Notes: generated from the sequence alone by a model not told the origin. A DNA stretch of 49,383 nt from Clostridia bacterium (GCA_017504405.1 JAFVRG010000009.1:1-49383), one strand, 5' to 3'. Shown: positions 1 to 9,120, counted from the first letter of the stretch. Program-made: numbers and translations.

Positions 1-39
1 ATTAAGGCAGTTGTTGGTACAACAAATGACGAGGAATAA
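1..39 (+). CDS. 3' end of an unknown gene (partial)
   Basis: The first 12 codons of the window are open and end in TAA at 37-39; the C-terminus reads IKAVVGTTNDEE. The rest of the gene lies outside the window, so no function can be given. The stop sits just before the ribosome binding site of the 45-aa peptide gene, which suggests the two are co-transcribed. The stretch is too short to exclude chance. Confidence 0.4.
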   Translation: MKAVVGTTNDEE

Positions 40-52
40 GGAGGGTAAATAA

Positions 53-190
53 ATGAAAAAGTACAACAAGCCCACAGCTGAAATCGTAAAGATTAAGGCA
101 GAGGAATTTATAACCCTCTCCATCAACAGCCAGGGCAACAACGACAATACAGTTGGAATTTGGGAATTGCCTTTAAATTGGGATTTATAA
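53..190 (+). CDS. small peptide gene, 45 aa, MKKYNKPTAEIV-type
   Basis: A strong GGAGGG sits 7 nt before the ATG at 53, and the frame runs 45 codons to TAA at 188-190. The peptide has a basic start (MKKYNKPTAEIVKIKAEE), a polar middle rich in N, G and S, and ends in the acidic/aromatic WELPLNWDL. It has no signal peptide, no membrane segment and no cysteine. The start MKKY-KPTAEIV resembles short conserved leaders seen on small Clostridial peptides, but I cannot name a family. It is the last gene before a 430-base gap with a terminator. It could be a precursor-type peptide or a small regulatory protein; neither is shown. Confidence 0.6.
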   Translation: MKKYNKPTAEIVKIKAEEFITLSINSQGNNDNTVGIWELPLNWDL

Positions 191-330
191 AACTTGTGAA
201 TTTTGGTGTCTTCCGCCGTTTTCCTACCTCGCAGTATTCTATACATCTTCGTTCGGAACAACGACGAAATTCACCTAAAATTCCCTAAGTCTATTCCCAA
301 ATTATTCACTGGCAAAAACTAAACAAAAAA

Positions 331-353
331 GCTCCGAGTAATCGGAGCTTTTT
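331..353 (+). terminator. intrinsic terminator
   Basis: Stem GCTCCGA / TCGGAGC with loop GTAA, followed by TTTTT and preceded by an A run. It ends the transcript of the 45-aa peptide gene. The core is nearly the same as that of the terminator at 7163-7188. Confidence 0.85.
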
Positions 354-555
354 CCTTATATTTTCCCGAGTATTGTATGAAATCAGATTTGTAGAATTTT
401 TGCAATCTTAAAGTGTTGAGCTTTTGTCTTTTATTGCAAGCTAAAAGTGTTTTATAAAGTAGAATATGTAAAGAAATTTTATTAAAATAGAATGTGTAAA
501 CTTTTCTTGTGCATGTTGCAATAAACTGACATCTTATTTTTGTTAATACTGTCAA

Positions 556-584
556 TTGAAAAAAATAAACTGTTAATGTATAAT
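556..584 (+). promoter_or_regulatory. sigma-A-type promoter of the exported-protein operon
   Basis: TTGAAA (556-561) and TATAAT (579-584) are 17 nt apart, 36 nt before the start codon at 620. The start has the ribosome binding site AAAAGGAG. Confidence 0.7.
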
Positions 585-619
585 ATATGTAACGAAAATT
601 ATTCAAAAGGAGAACTACA

Positions 620-3600
620 ATGAAACGAAGAGTTTTGAGCCTTATGCTCGTGGCAATTATGCTTATTTGCATGATTCCCGCAGTATCCTTGGTATCTTAT
701 GCTGATGAATCTCAGTCACCGGCAGTAGGCACCTACGAATACTACGAGCATATGTGGTATGACGACGGACATCTTCAGTCCTTCGTTGATCTAACAAAAA
801 TGACAAGTGCGGATTTCGTTATGAATTCCGAAGCGCTTGAGCTGGAGGGAACGGACTACCGTATTATAAACGGTAAGACAGGTATTACCACCACCCAAGG
901 ATTGCGTTCCTTTGTCAAGATTTTGGACGGAACGAATGCGGGTAAATATTATTTAATTACTATTGACTACCGTGATTCGTCGGGTGTTAATGTTCTTGAC
1001 AATTATACGTTCACTGCAAATTCCGAGGGCCTTGCAGTTATTCCTGCACGTATGAATTCATCCTATGTTCACGGTGAGCAATCGGGTATCTGGATAGCGC
1101 ACGCCTACACGGCAGATGAGGTTGTAATTCCGTTTGAGAGGGGCTATGCCAGTGCCTCCACCGTGCTTGACAGCGCATTTGAGGTTGGCTCTACTGACGC
1201 TCTCAATTCCTTCTCGGTTGAAATGGTCAGGGATTATAAGGACTCATCGATAAATCCCCCTGTTGCTGTGTTGCTCGCCTGCGGAGGCCGTGGAGCCGAT
1301 GCAAGATACGGTGTATCTTCTTCCGAGGAATCCTTTAAGGATTCTCCTAACACGAGAAAAAAGCAGACCGAATCCTATCAGGTAATCGGCGGCTATCAGC
1401 TTTCCGGTGATACCGTTCCCTCCCTCTGGTTAGGATTTAACGGACGCTACGGAGGCAATATCCACCCCAAAAGCAACGGCGGAAATTTTGCTAACGGTGA
1501 TACAATCCACGTTTCGTATTCGTTGCGATACACCTCGCCTACAACTTACAGCCTTAACCAAAAGGCATTGATGAAGACGGGTAACTGGGTGTCGGCAGAT
1601 GCAAATCATGAAAGAGCAACTGTCGCAAGCGAAGGTTATCCCTCATACGGTGCGTATAACGACTTATCGGGTCTTATGGTTACCTTCCCCGATATGGTTA
1701 ATATGTACTACCTCAGAATTTACGACTGCGAGCTTACGGCTGAGCAGCTCAAGCAAAATCATTTTGCGGATCTTTGCTATTATTTCGGCATAGATATGAC
1801 GGCTTACAATGCCTTGGCAAAGAAATTCAAGAATACTGTGTTCGAGCAGGCGCAGCAGCTGAGCCTGAGCGACCCTAATGCAGGCGCAAAGCTCAATGCA
1901 ATGGTTGCCAACGTTTTGGCTAACGCAATGCCTGAATTCGGTGATGCATCTGTTGATTATGCAACGCCCGTTGTTGATGCAGAGCTCGCAAAATACATAA
2001 ACCTGTATTATGACGACGGACACCTTATGTCTATGATGAAACTCTCCGACATTGAGGATTCCGATATTGTGTACAACGGTGCAGATGCTGAAATTAACGG
2101 CGCCCGCATCGTCCTCGGTAACACGCACGAGACCGGCGGCAAGTACGATTCCTACGTAAAAATCCTTGCGGGTAAATACGCAGGAGAGTATTACCGTCTC
2201 GGAAATCAGGGTGCGGATGATAAATATACCCAAAAGGTTGAGATAGATGACGAGGGTTTCATTAAATATAATGAGGAAAATCAATTCCGTCAATGGGGAA
2301 CACGTAACGTCGGCGTTATGTTTGCTGCCACTTACAGTGAGGATATTCTTAATACGGTATCCCCGAGCGGAGAGAAATCCAAATTCATTTACAGCACAGA
2401 GTACCTCCAGTATGATAACACGTACGGCAACTTCACTATGGAGGGCGTTTACCGCATGTCGTGTCCCTACTACGTAGTTGGAAATGAAACAAAGCAGGTT
2501 TATGCGCCACTGATGGCGATGGGTTACCATAAGGGTTCGTTTGCTCTGATGAGTGCGAAGAATAATACCATCATCGGAAATCTTTATACCGGACAGACGC
2601 ACGGCGATGGCGCAATGCGGGAAACGCACGGTGATTTTGTAGTTAATGAAACCTATCACTACATAGCACGTCTTGCTTATACCACCCGCACAAATCTTTA
2701 CCGTAGCCTGTATATGCTTCACCCCAGCAAGGGACCTCTTACTACAACCTCAGGCAAGGAGCCTACCTTCGACCTTGAGCTTGTTAAAAACGATTTGTCG
2801 CAGTTTACTGCACACAATCAGGGTACGAAGATGTATCTGCTTCGTTTCTACGACGTATCTCTCACACCCGAGCAGATGAAGCAGAATAACTTTGCAGACC
2901 TCTGTTATTACTACGGTCTTGAAAACACCGATGCTCTTGCAGCTTTGGGCTCCCTCGTTCTTAACGATACCTTCTACAGCGCATTTAACGCTTACCGTGT
3001 AGGTATGTGCACTACAAGTGACGTTGCAACCATGCAGGCAAATATTGACCGTGCTATTTCGAGAGCTCTTGATAAGGAGGATGTCCTTGCGCTGATATCT
3101 GCAAATTACAGCAAAGCTCTTGCGAATGCAGCGAGTGCTGAGCAGTCGGTCGCAGTGGTAAAGGAAATACTCGACGGTATTGATGCCTACATTGCACAGG
3201 TACAGGGAATGACCGCCGTAAATGATGAGGCGCAGGCGCTCTTTGACAAGTGCGTAGAGGATCTTTTAGATATAAAGGATAATGTAAACCTATACTATCT
3301 CATTGTAACCAATTACAAGGCTAATTCTGATGCTGTAAAGAATTTGGCTACCGAGATTAAAAACTCCTCCTCTGCATCTGTGGAGATTGACCGGCTTTTG
3401 GCAAATAGCTTAAAGCTTGAGAAGAAGATGCATTATTCCGAGGCAAGCTCTCTCAACAATGCGCAGTTTGCAACTCTTGCGGGAGAGGGAAGCTCTGAAA
3501 TCAACAGGATTGTTGCTGTTGCTAACAGTGCAAATGCTCAGATCCTCTTTGATATGGATGACTATATACGCTTCGCAGGCTATCAGATTCGTGTTAATGA

Positions 3601-4135
3601 CTACGCTGCAATGAGAGCATTGTTTGCGGTTGATACCGAAGCGATTAGTGCGGGTTATACCTTCGGTGACCTATCCTATGACATTGTTTCAATTGGATTT
3701 ATGATTGCCGAGGCAGATTCTGCCGACTTATCCGTCAACTACGACGGAGCTCGCATCACTACAAATGCCAAGGGCGCTTTGATAAGATATATAGACGAGT
3801 GGAACCGAGTTGAAAGCAAGGACACTGAGGTTTCGGAAATTACCGAGATGAGTGACGGAAAGGCTTACTCTATAACCAAGGCATATGATGGCGCAGATGC
3901 TGCTAAATTGACTGAGGAATATACGAAGGAATACGTTGTACGTATATTTGCGGTAATTGAGGGCGAAAATACACAGTTTATACGTTACAGTGATGTTGAA
4001 AGCGTTAACGTTGGAAATACTGTGTCACTTTATGAGCTCGCAAAATACGCAAGCGGCGTGGAGAGCGCAGATAGGCTGGCAGAAGAGCTCTTTATCACAA
4101 GAGTAATCACTACCGTTGACGGAAAGAAATCGTAA
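620..4135 (+). CDS. secreted two-repeat LamG-like surface protein, 1171 aa
   Basis: The N-terminus is a Sec signal peptide: basic MKRR, a hydrophobic core to about residue 26, then likely cleavage near SYADES. The mature part holds two related units of about 350 residues (roughly 40-395 and 460-810). Each starts with a YYDDGHL-type motif and ends with a motif like LTPEQMKQNNFADLCYYYG, an arrangement I associate with LamG-like (concanavalin-fold) repeats in large Clostridial surface proteins. Residues about 810-1000 look helical; 1000-1171 form a beta-rich domain with a GYQIRVND-type motif. There is no LPXTG, dockerin or membrane anchor, so it is probably released or bound non-covalently. It lies 12 nt before the lipoprotein gene and likely works with it in glycan binding. 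The exact ligand is unknown. Confidence 0.8.
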   Translation: MKRRVLSLMLVAIMLICMIPAVSLVSYADESQSPAVGTYEYYEHMWYDDGHLQSFVDLTKMTSADFVMNSEALELEGTDYRIINGKTGITTTQGLRSFVKILDGTNAGKYYLITIDYRDSSGVNVLDNYTFTANSEGLAVIPARMNSSYVHGEQSGIWIAHAYTADEVVIPFERGYASASTVLDSAFEVGSTDALNSFSVEMVRDYKDSSINPPVAVLLACGGRGADARYGVSSSEESFKDSPNTRKKQTESYQVIGGYQLSGDTVPSLWLGFNGRYGGNIHPKSNGGNFANGDTIHVSYSLRYTSPTTYSLNQKALMKTGNWVSADANHERATVASEGYPSYGAYNDLSGLMVTFPDMVNMYYLRIYDCELTAEQLKQNHFADLCYYFGIDMTAYNALAKKFKNTVFEQAQQLSLSDPNAGAKLNAMVANVLANAMPEFGDASVDYATPVVDAELAKYINLYYDDGHLMSMMKLSDIEDSDIVYNGADAEINGARIVLGNTHETGGKYDSYVKILAGKYAGEYYRLGNQGADDKYTQKVEIDDEGFIKYNEENQFRQWGTRNVGVMFAATYSEDILNTVSPSGEKSKFIYSTEYLQYDNTYGNFTMEGVYRMSCPYYVVGNETKQVYAPLMAMGYHKGSFALMSAKNNTIIGNLYTGQTHGDGAMRETHGDFVVNETYHYIARLAYTTRTNLYRSLYMLHPSKGPLTTTSGKEPTFDLELVKNDLSQFTAHNQGTKMYLLRFYDVSLTPEQMKQNNFADLCYYYGLENTDALAALGSLVLNDTFYSAFNAYRVGMCTTSDVATMQANIDRAISRALDKEDVLALISANYSKALANAASAEQSVAVVKEILDGIDAYIAQVQGMTAVNDEAQALFDKCVEDLLDIKDNVNLYYLIVTNYKANSDAVKNLATEIKNSSSASVEIDRLLANSLKLEKKMHYSEASSLNNAQFATLAGEGSSEINRIVAVANSANAQILFDMDDYIRFAGYQIRVNDYAAMRALFAVDTEAISAGYTFGDLSYDIVSIGFMIAEADSADLSVNYDGARITTNAKGALIRYIDEWNRVESKDTEVSEITEMSDGKAYSITKAYDGADAAKLTEEYTKEYVVRIFAVIEGENTQFIRYSDVESVNVGNTVSLYELAKYASGVESADRLAEELFITRVITTVDGKKS

Positions 4136-4147
4136 GGAGGAGAAAAA

Positions 4148-7100
4148 ATGAAAAGAATTTTAGCTATACTTATATGTGTTATAATGGTTTTCTCGCTCGT
4201 TGCGTGCACACCTGACGGCGACGGTTCGGATTCCACAACTACAACCACAACTGCAGCCCCCACTACCACTACAACTACTTCGGGCGCAGGCGCTGATGAG
4301 GATAGGCTCGCTTATTCCGATTGGGATAAGGACGGATATCATATCTACGTTTCCAATTCGGGATATGACTACAACGACGGACTTACTCTTGACACTCCCG
4401 TTCAGACAATTTACAGAGCTAATGAGATAGCCAGAGAGTATATTAACAGTGAAATCACTGATAAGCAGGATGTAATAATATCCTTCGAGGAGGGCAATTA
4501 CTATATCTCTTCAACTGTTAATGTCCCCTCAGGAACGCAGGATGTTGGAGTTTACTACACCTCCCGTGGCGGCAGAGCATATCTCACCGGCGGACTTAAT
4601 ATCAAGTCGGACGAGATTAAAAAGTGTACGGACTCTTCAATAGTTAACAGGGTATTTGATGAAACGGCGAGAGAAAATCTCTACGTTATCGACCTTACAA
4701 ACTATACTGATTATCTCACCGACCTTTTGGCTGCCTCCGCAAAAACCGATATCGGATATATCTTTGACGCTGTTGAATTCTATGCAGGAAACGTTAATTT
4801 GAAGCCTTCACGTTTCCCTGAGGAAGGCTATCAGGTCAGCGATAATACTATGGTTGATATTGATATGCCCGGCGCATTTGCAATAACCTATATCAATTAT
4901 ATGAAAAACGGTCAATTTGTAAGTGTATCGGACATTGGTCCTGATTTCGCAACTACACCGGTTAACATTTTCCTTCGTGGCGAAACCTATGAGAGAGTAA
5001 AATCATGGGACGTTGACAGCCAGAAAATCTATATAGAAAATACGCTACAGAATAACTATACTGTATCCCGTCACTATCTTACGGGCTTTACCGATCATAG
5101 ATATTCATTTAACGGTAACGTAACGTTTTATGACGGATTTGTCACCCTGCATACAGGAAGATCGGGTAACGGATCTATAGGTATTCCCTCTGACGGTGGC
5201 TCTGCATCAGAGTTCAGACGTGCGTATTTCTTCAATATCATTGAGGAAATTAATGACCCCGGCGAGTACTACTATGACGAGGATGGCAAGAAGCTTTACG
5301 TTTATCTTGACGAAACGATGTCTCTTGATGATCTGTACATCGCAACCCTGCAGTCAAGAGCAATCAACGTTGCAGGAACGGAGAGCAACTATGCGCAGAA
5401 CGTACATTTTGTAAACCTTGGATTTAAGTATTCACAGACGGATTTAATGTGCCTTATGTATGCAACCAACGTATCGGTTACAGGTTGCTTCGGAGGACTT
5501 AATGCCGGCTTGTTTATGTGTGCAAGATATGCTACCGACATTACGGTTAAGGATTCGTTATTTGAGGCAACGGGAACAGGCACCTTTGCGTTCTATGATT
5601 GTGCTTTCGGCGACCTTAACAAAGACGGAGTTTATGACCTCGCCAACATTTTGGTAGAGAACTGTGTAATCCGTGATATCTCCGAGCAGCACGTTGACTA
5701 CCGTCCTGCGTTCAAAATGGAGAGGTTCTCGGGACTTACCGTGCGCAAATGTACGGTATCTGACGGCGGACACGCAGCGGTTCAGTATTATAGTTCGTGC
5801 AATTTGCTATTTGAGTACAATGAGTGGTATGATTTTATGACCGAAACCGATGACGGAGGTCTCTCCTATTCGGGACTCCAGGACGTTACCACTATGACGG
5901 GTATTGTGTGGAGATATAACCTTATTCACGATATCGGCTCATCCTGGCAGCCCTGGTGCGTCCGAGTGTTCTACTCCGATGCAGATTCGATGCTCTATAC
6001 AATTCACGACAATCTCATCTATAATTTCATGAAGGGGGATTGCAACGGCCTTGTATTCCACAATATTCACGGCGCAAATATTTATAATAATATCATTATG
6101 AATACTGCAAGTCAGGTTGAGATAATGACTGAGTATCTCTATCCCCGTAATCTGACCTGGCTTATGCAGACCTTACGTGAAGAGACGATGTCGGATAATT
6201 GGTCATGGACAGGAACTGAATATCATCTTAAATTTGGATATGAGGAGGCTGACGGCACTTATGCTGCCCGAGACGTACTCTACTCCTCAGATCTTCTCGA
6301 TGATGATTTCAAGTATGCGTACCAGAGAATTAAGTATCTGCGTTCCGATGAGTTCCTCTATGATATGTTCTCGAAGGGATATGCACACTTTGGCGCTTAC
6401 AGCTCCGGAGGATCTGCATTGTTTGAAAGCTGCATGAATTCAGTTGTCAATGGCGGAACGATTGCAATTGATGAGAACACCATTATGGATTTCAGCGTGA
6501 GGCTGTCCGATTCAATAGGCGGTAAGGCTAAAGGAACTTACACCTTCAATTCAATATATGAAATGTCAGATTTCCTCGTTGATGTAGGTTACAGAGGGTA
6601 TGACGATACCTCGAAGCTACCAAAGGAAGTGTCGATATATTATAATGATACGAAGCTTAATCATTTTTATCATAACCTCCTCGCAAAGGATTCTCCTAAG
6701 GATATTTCAGATTGGCAGCTCAGCCGTGCTGCTTTGAAGCGTCAGGAAATCGATAGCTCCATTTCGACGGATATTGAAAAACTATTCTCACAAGGAGCAG
6801 GATGGGCGCATTACGTGTACAGAGCGGCTATCTTCTCAAAGGTTGCCTACACCGGACTTTATACCAACAATTTGACGATCAACGTTGGAAACGATCTTTC
6901 CACAATCGTTAAGAACGGTAACAATGAGGTTTATTGGGATTCAATCTTCGCTCTTTCCACAAATTATGCGGACTATGACGGAATAGATATTCAGATTATG
7001 GATGAAAACGGTGAATATACAACCGATTTTATCGACACAATCGATGATATTCTGTATAATGATCCGAATCTGCTGTTTGATGATAATGGCGATCCTTTAT

Positions 7101-7150
7101 TGAAGCTTCCCGATCTCTCAAAGATTGGTGCAAGGCTTGATGTCAAATAA
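4148..7150 (+). CDS. lipoprotein with right-handed parallel beta-helix, possible glycan-active enzyme (GH141-like?), 1000 aa
   Basis: The signal ends in lipobox LVAC (Cys20), followed by a negatively charged stretch and a threonine-rich linker (about residues 29-45), so the protein should be a cell-surface lipoprotein. The folded part begins with YHIYVSNSGYDYNDG and TPVQTIYRANEI, the usual opening of parallel beta-helix enzymes (DUF1565-like), followed by a VIISFEEGNYYIS coil and a LTGG motif. Repeating coils with the pattern VxxCxxxx and N-I-Y-N-N-I-I continue through the middle, to about residue 660. The layout recalls GH141-type enzymes, but catalytic residues cannot be assigned by eye. 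It starts 12 nt after the LamG-like gene with a GGAGG site and shares its transcript. Confidence 0.75.
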   Translation: MKRILAILICVIMVFSLVACTPDGDGSDSTTTTTTAAPTTTTTTSGAGADEDRLAYSDWDKDGYHIYVSNSGYDYNDGLTLDTPVQTIYRANEIAREYINSEITDKQDVIISFEEGNYYISSTVNVPSGTQDVGVYYTSRGGRAYLTGGLNIKSDEIKKCTDSSIVNRVFDETARENLYVIDLTNYTDYLTDLLAASAKTDIGYIFDAVEFYAGNVNLKPSRFPEEGYQVSDNTMVDIDMPGAFAITYINYMKNGQFVSVSDIGPDFATTPVNIFLRGETYERVKSWDVDSQKIYIENTLQNNYTVSRHYLTGFTDHRYSFNGNVTFYDGFVTLHTGRSGNGSIGIPSDGGSASEFRRAYFFNIIEEINDPGEYYYDEDGKKLYVYLDETMSLDDLYIATLQSRAINVAGTESNYAQNVHFVNLGFKYSQTDLMCLMYATNVSVTGCFGGLNAGLFMCARYATDITVKDSLFEATGTGTFAFYDCAFGDLNKDGVYDLANILVENCVIRDISEQHVDYRPAFKMERFSGLTVRKCTVSDGGHAAVQYYSSCNLLFEYNEWYDFMTETDDGGLSYSGLQDVTTMTGIVWRYNLIHDIGSSWQPWCVRVFYSDADSMLYTIHDNLIYNFMKGDCNGLVFHNIHGANIYNNIIMNTASQVEIMTEYLYPRNLTWLMQTLREETMSDNWSWTGTEYHLKFGYEEADGTYAARDVLYSSDLLDDDFKYAYQRIKYLRSDEFLYDMFSKGYAHFGAYSSGGSALFESCMNSVVNGGTIAIDENTIMDFSVRLSDSIGGKAKGTYTFNSIYEMSDFLVDVGYRGYDDTSKLPKEVSIYYNDTKLNHFYHNLLAKDSPKDISDWQLSRAALKRQEIDSSISTDIEKLFSQGAGWAHYVYRAAIFSKVAYTGLYTNNLTINVGNDLSTIVKNGNNEVYWDSIFALSTNYADYDGIDIQIMDENGEYTTDFIDTIDDILYNDPNLLFDDNGDPLLKLPDLSKIGARLDVK

Positions 7151-7162
7151 ATCAAAAACAAA

Positions 7163-7188
7163 ATGCTCCGAGAAATCGGAGCATTTTT
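7163..7188 (+). terminator. intrinsic terminator after the exported-protein operon
   Basis: Stem ATGCTCCGA / TCGGAGCAT with loop GAAA and a short T run. Core and loop type are almost identical to the terminator at 331-353, so two copies bracket the locus. Confidence 0.85.
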
Positions 7189-7197
7189 ATATAGAAA

Positions 7198-7221
7198 TGA
7201 CCGTTGCGTTAACAACGGTCA
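7198..7221 (-). terminator. hairpin ending the pit-oadB operon
   Basis: Perfect 9-bp stem TGACCGTTG / CAACGGTCA with a 6-nt loop, just downstream (minus strand) of the 44-aa gene. The following bases on the minus strand are T-rich (TTTCTAT), so termination is likely though not classical. Confidence 0.6.
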
Positions 7222-7228
7222 TTTAATA

Positions 7229-7363
7229 TTATTTGCTGATTTTGTTTGAAAAGTAATTGAGAAACAAAACCGTGAGTATTATCACAGCGGTTACTGCAAA
7301 AATATCAATCATACCAACGCCCATAATAGGTAGAGCGTTTTTTAAAAGCTGCCAACCTGTCAT
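7229..7363 (-). CDS. 44-aa single-span protein, OadG/gamma-like subunit
   Basis: The start ATG shares its A with the TGA stop of the upstream beta-subunit gene, a sign of translational coupling. The peptide has a short amphipathic start and a single hydrophobic span containing IMGVGMIDIFAVTAVIILTV, closing with a basic tail (NKISK). The IMGVGM-x-xx-F pattern before one membrane helix is typical of gamma subunits (OadG/MmdD type) of Na+-translocating decarboxylases, which anchor the soluble carboxyltransferase to the beta subunit. It is shorter than most OadG proteins and lacks their charged C-terminal tail. The coupling to OadB makes the assignment reasonable. Confidence 0.6.
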   Translation of the reverse strand: MTGWQLLKNALPIMGVGMIDIFAVTAVIILTVLFLNYFSNKISK

Positions 7364-8481
7364 CAGAATAAACCTCCCTTAACAAGTGTAAGAATGAGTC
7401 CGCCTGCTATAACCGAAGCAATCTGTCCTGAAACATTTACTCCGATAGAGTGCATGAGTAGGAAGTTCTGATTGTCCTCCTCAAGTCCCATTTTATGAAC
7501 TACACGTGCAGACATGGGGAATGCGGATATTCCCGCCGCGCCGATCATCGGGTTAATCTTTGTCTTAGAGAACAGATTCATCAGCTTTGCGAGCATTACA
7601 CCGCCAAAGGTGTCTACGACAAATGCTACAAGTCCGAGACCGATTATTATTATCGTGTCGAGCTTGATGAACTGATCTGCCTTCATCTGCGATGCAATCG
7701 TTATTCCGAGGAATATTGTGATAAGGTTAGCGAGAACCTTCTGCGCGGTATCTGAGAGTGAATTGAGCACTCCGCACTCACGGATAAGATTACCGAACAT
7801 CAAAAATCCTATGAGGGCAACCGCATCGGGTGCAACCAGACCTACGATTATGGTAACGATAATGGGGAAGAGAATTTTTGTGAGCTTCGGAACCTTCTTG
7901 CCCTTATATTCCATATGGATACGGCGCTCTTTTCTCGTTGTACACAGCTTGATTATCGGGGGCTGTATAATAGGTACAAGAGCCATATAAGAGTATGCCG
8001 CAACCATTATCGCCGGTAAATAATTAGATCCGAGCACCGTTGCAACGAATATCGAGGTAGGACCGTCCGCCGCACCGATTATAGCGATTGATGCCGCATC
8101 GTTGAGCTGGTATCCGCAAAGAGATGCCAGGCAGAGAGTGAAGAATATTCCGAATTGCGCCGCCGCACCGAATAGCATCAGCTTCGGATTTGTGAGCAAC
8201 GGCTCGAAATCTATCATTGCTCCGATACCGATAAACAGAATGAGGGGCATAAGCTCGTGTCCCGCAATTCCTATTTCAAAAAGTCGGTCGAGAACGCCTG
8301 CGGCGCCCGAATTTGGTATGTTTACGAGTATAGCTCCAAATCCCATGGGGAGAAGGAGCGTGGGCTCCATTTCCTTCTTTATAGCGAGGAATATCAGCAC
8401 GCCGCCGATAACCCACATCAGCACCTGTTTCCAGAACAGGGTGTTTGAAACCACTTCCTTAAGTGTGTCTAAATAGTCCAT
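7363..8481 (-). CDS. oadB: Na+-translocating decarboxylase beta subunit (OadB/GcdB/MmdB family), 372 aa
   Basis: This is a polytopic membrane protein of normal family length. Family motifs are visible: IGIGAMIDFEPLL (residues about 84-96), IGAADGPTSIFVAT (135-148), GNLIRECGVLNSL, NPMIGAAGISAFPMSARVV and HSIGVNVSGQ near the end. In the family these carry the aspartate and serine residues that couple decarboxylation of a biotin-bound carboxyl group to Na+ export. The ribosome binding site is AAAGGA before the ATG at 8481. It stands in a minus-strand operon behind pit and the DUF47 gene and before a gamma-like gene. No alpha (carboxyltransferase) or biotin-carrier gene is in the window, so the substrate (oxaloacetate, methylmalonyl-CoA or glutaconyl-CoA) cannot be told. 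Confidence 0.92.
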   Translation of the reverse strand: MDYLDTLKEVVSNTLFWKQVLMWVIGGVLIFLAIKKEMEPTLLLPMGFGAILVNIPNSGAAGVLDRLFEIGIAGHELMPLILFIGIGAMIDFEPLLTNPKLMLFGAAAQFGIFFTLCLASLCGYQLNDAASIAIIGAADGPTSIFVATVLGSNYLPAIMVAAYSYMALVPIIQPPIIKLCTTRKERRIHMEYKGKKVPKLTKILFPIIVTIIVGLVAPDAVALIGFLMFGNLIRECGVLNSLSDTAQKVLANLITIFLGITIASQMKADQFIKLDTIIIIGLGLVAFVVDTFGGVMLAKLMNLFSKTKINPMIGAAGISAFPMSARVVHKMGLEEDNQNFLLMHSIGVNVSGQIASVIAGGLILTLVKGGLF

Positions 8482-8499
8482 TGATTGTTCCTTTGCGTA

Positions 8500-9120
8500 T
8501 TAAGTATTTTTCATAACAACTGTTTCGATACAGTCGCCTACGTGCTCGCAGGCATCAGCGCACGCTTCCATTTTCTTGTATATCTCTCTCCAGAACATAA
8601 CGTCCAAAACGTCGGTGAACTGGCTCTTTGCCTTGTGTGTTGCCTCCAAAAACAGCCTGTCGCACTTTTCCTCGCTGTTGCTGAGCTCAATTATCATTTC
8701 ATGCAGCTTAGCAGGCTTCTTGAAGTTGGGGAATTCTTCGAGCAACGCCTTCATCTGATAGGTGCACTCTACGAGCATTGAAACAAAATCGATTGCCTCG
8801 GGCGTTATAACCTTCATATCATCCACGTAAAGGTATTGCAAAACCTCTTCAAGCCTGTCGTTTACGTGGTCGATGTTGTTGCTTATGAGAGCGAGGTCCT
8901 CCCTGTCTACGGGCGTTACAAATGCCTTTGCGAGGGCTGCGGACATTTCATGCTTCTTAGTGTCGCCTAAATGCTCGAATTTATGCATTTTTTCAAGCAT
9001 TTCGGGTAGCTTCTCCACATCGTAGTGTGAAAGGCAGTGGAGAAGAAAGTCGGCAGAATCACAGCAAGCGGTTGCTGCGTCGATAAAATTGTCGAAATAA
9101 AACTTATCCTTCTTTGTCAT
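8500..9120 (-). CDS. DUF47 (PhoU-like) protein paired with Pit, 206 aa
   Basis: The protein is almost wholly helical and rich in acidic residues, with repeated E/D-x-x-D patterns (for example FEHLGDTKKHEM and ISNNIDHVNDRLEEVLQYL) that bind metal clusters in PhoU-like proteins. Length of about 206 aa is normal for DUF47. The start ATG has an AAAGGA site. It lies 16 nt after pit, and pit-DUF47 pairs are widespread; the partner is thought to control or gate the phosphate transporter at the inner face of the membrane. Nothing is unusual in it. Confidence 0.9.
   Translation of the reverse strand: MTKKDKFYFDNFIDAATACCDSADFLLHCLSHYDVEKLPEMLEKMHKFEHLGDTKKHEMSAALAKAFVTPVDREDLALISNNIDHVNDRLEEVLQYLYVDDMKVITPEAIDFVSMLVECTYQMKALLEEFPNFKKPAKLHEMIIELSNSEEKCDRLFLEATHKAKSQFTDVLDVMFWREIYKKMEACADACEHVGDCIETVVMKNT

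Larger units (their letters stand above)
191..619. other. intergenic region with terminator and promoter
   Basis: This 429-base gap holds the intrinsic terminator at 331-353 and the promoter at 556-584 of the following operon. From about 355 to 550 it is A+T-rich and I see no gene or RNA. Imperfect inverted segments around 200-290 could pair weakly. Confidence 0.6.

Noticed and set aside
200..300. Structured RNA between the 45-aa gene and the terminator
   Set aside because: Inverted segments are imperfect and short; no conserved family could be recognised.
1664..2722. Long antisense open frame (352 codons) in the LamG-like gene
   Set aside because: It lies fully within a gene with signal peptide, repeats and ribosome binding site; no site or homologous motif on the minus strand.
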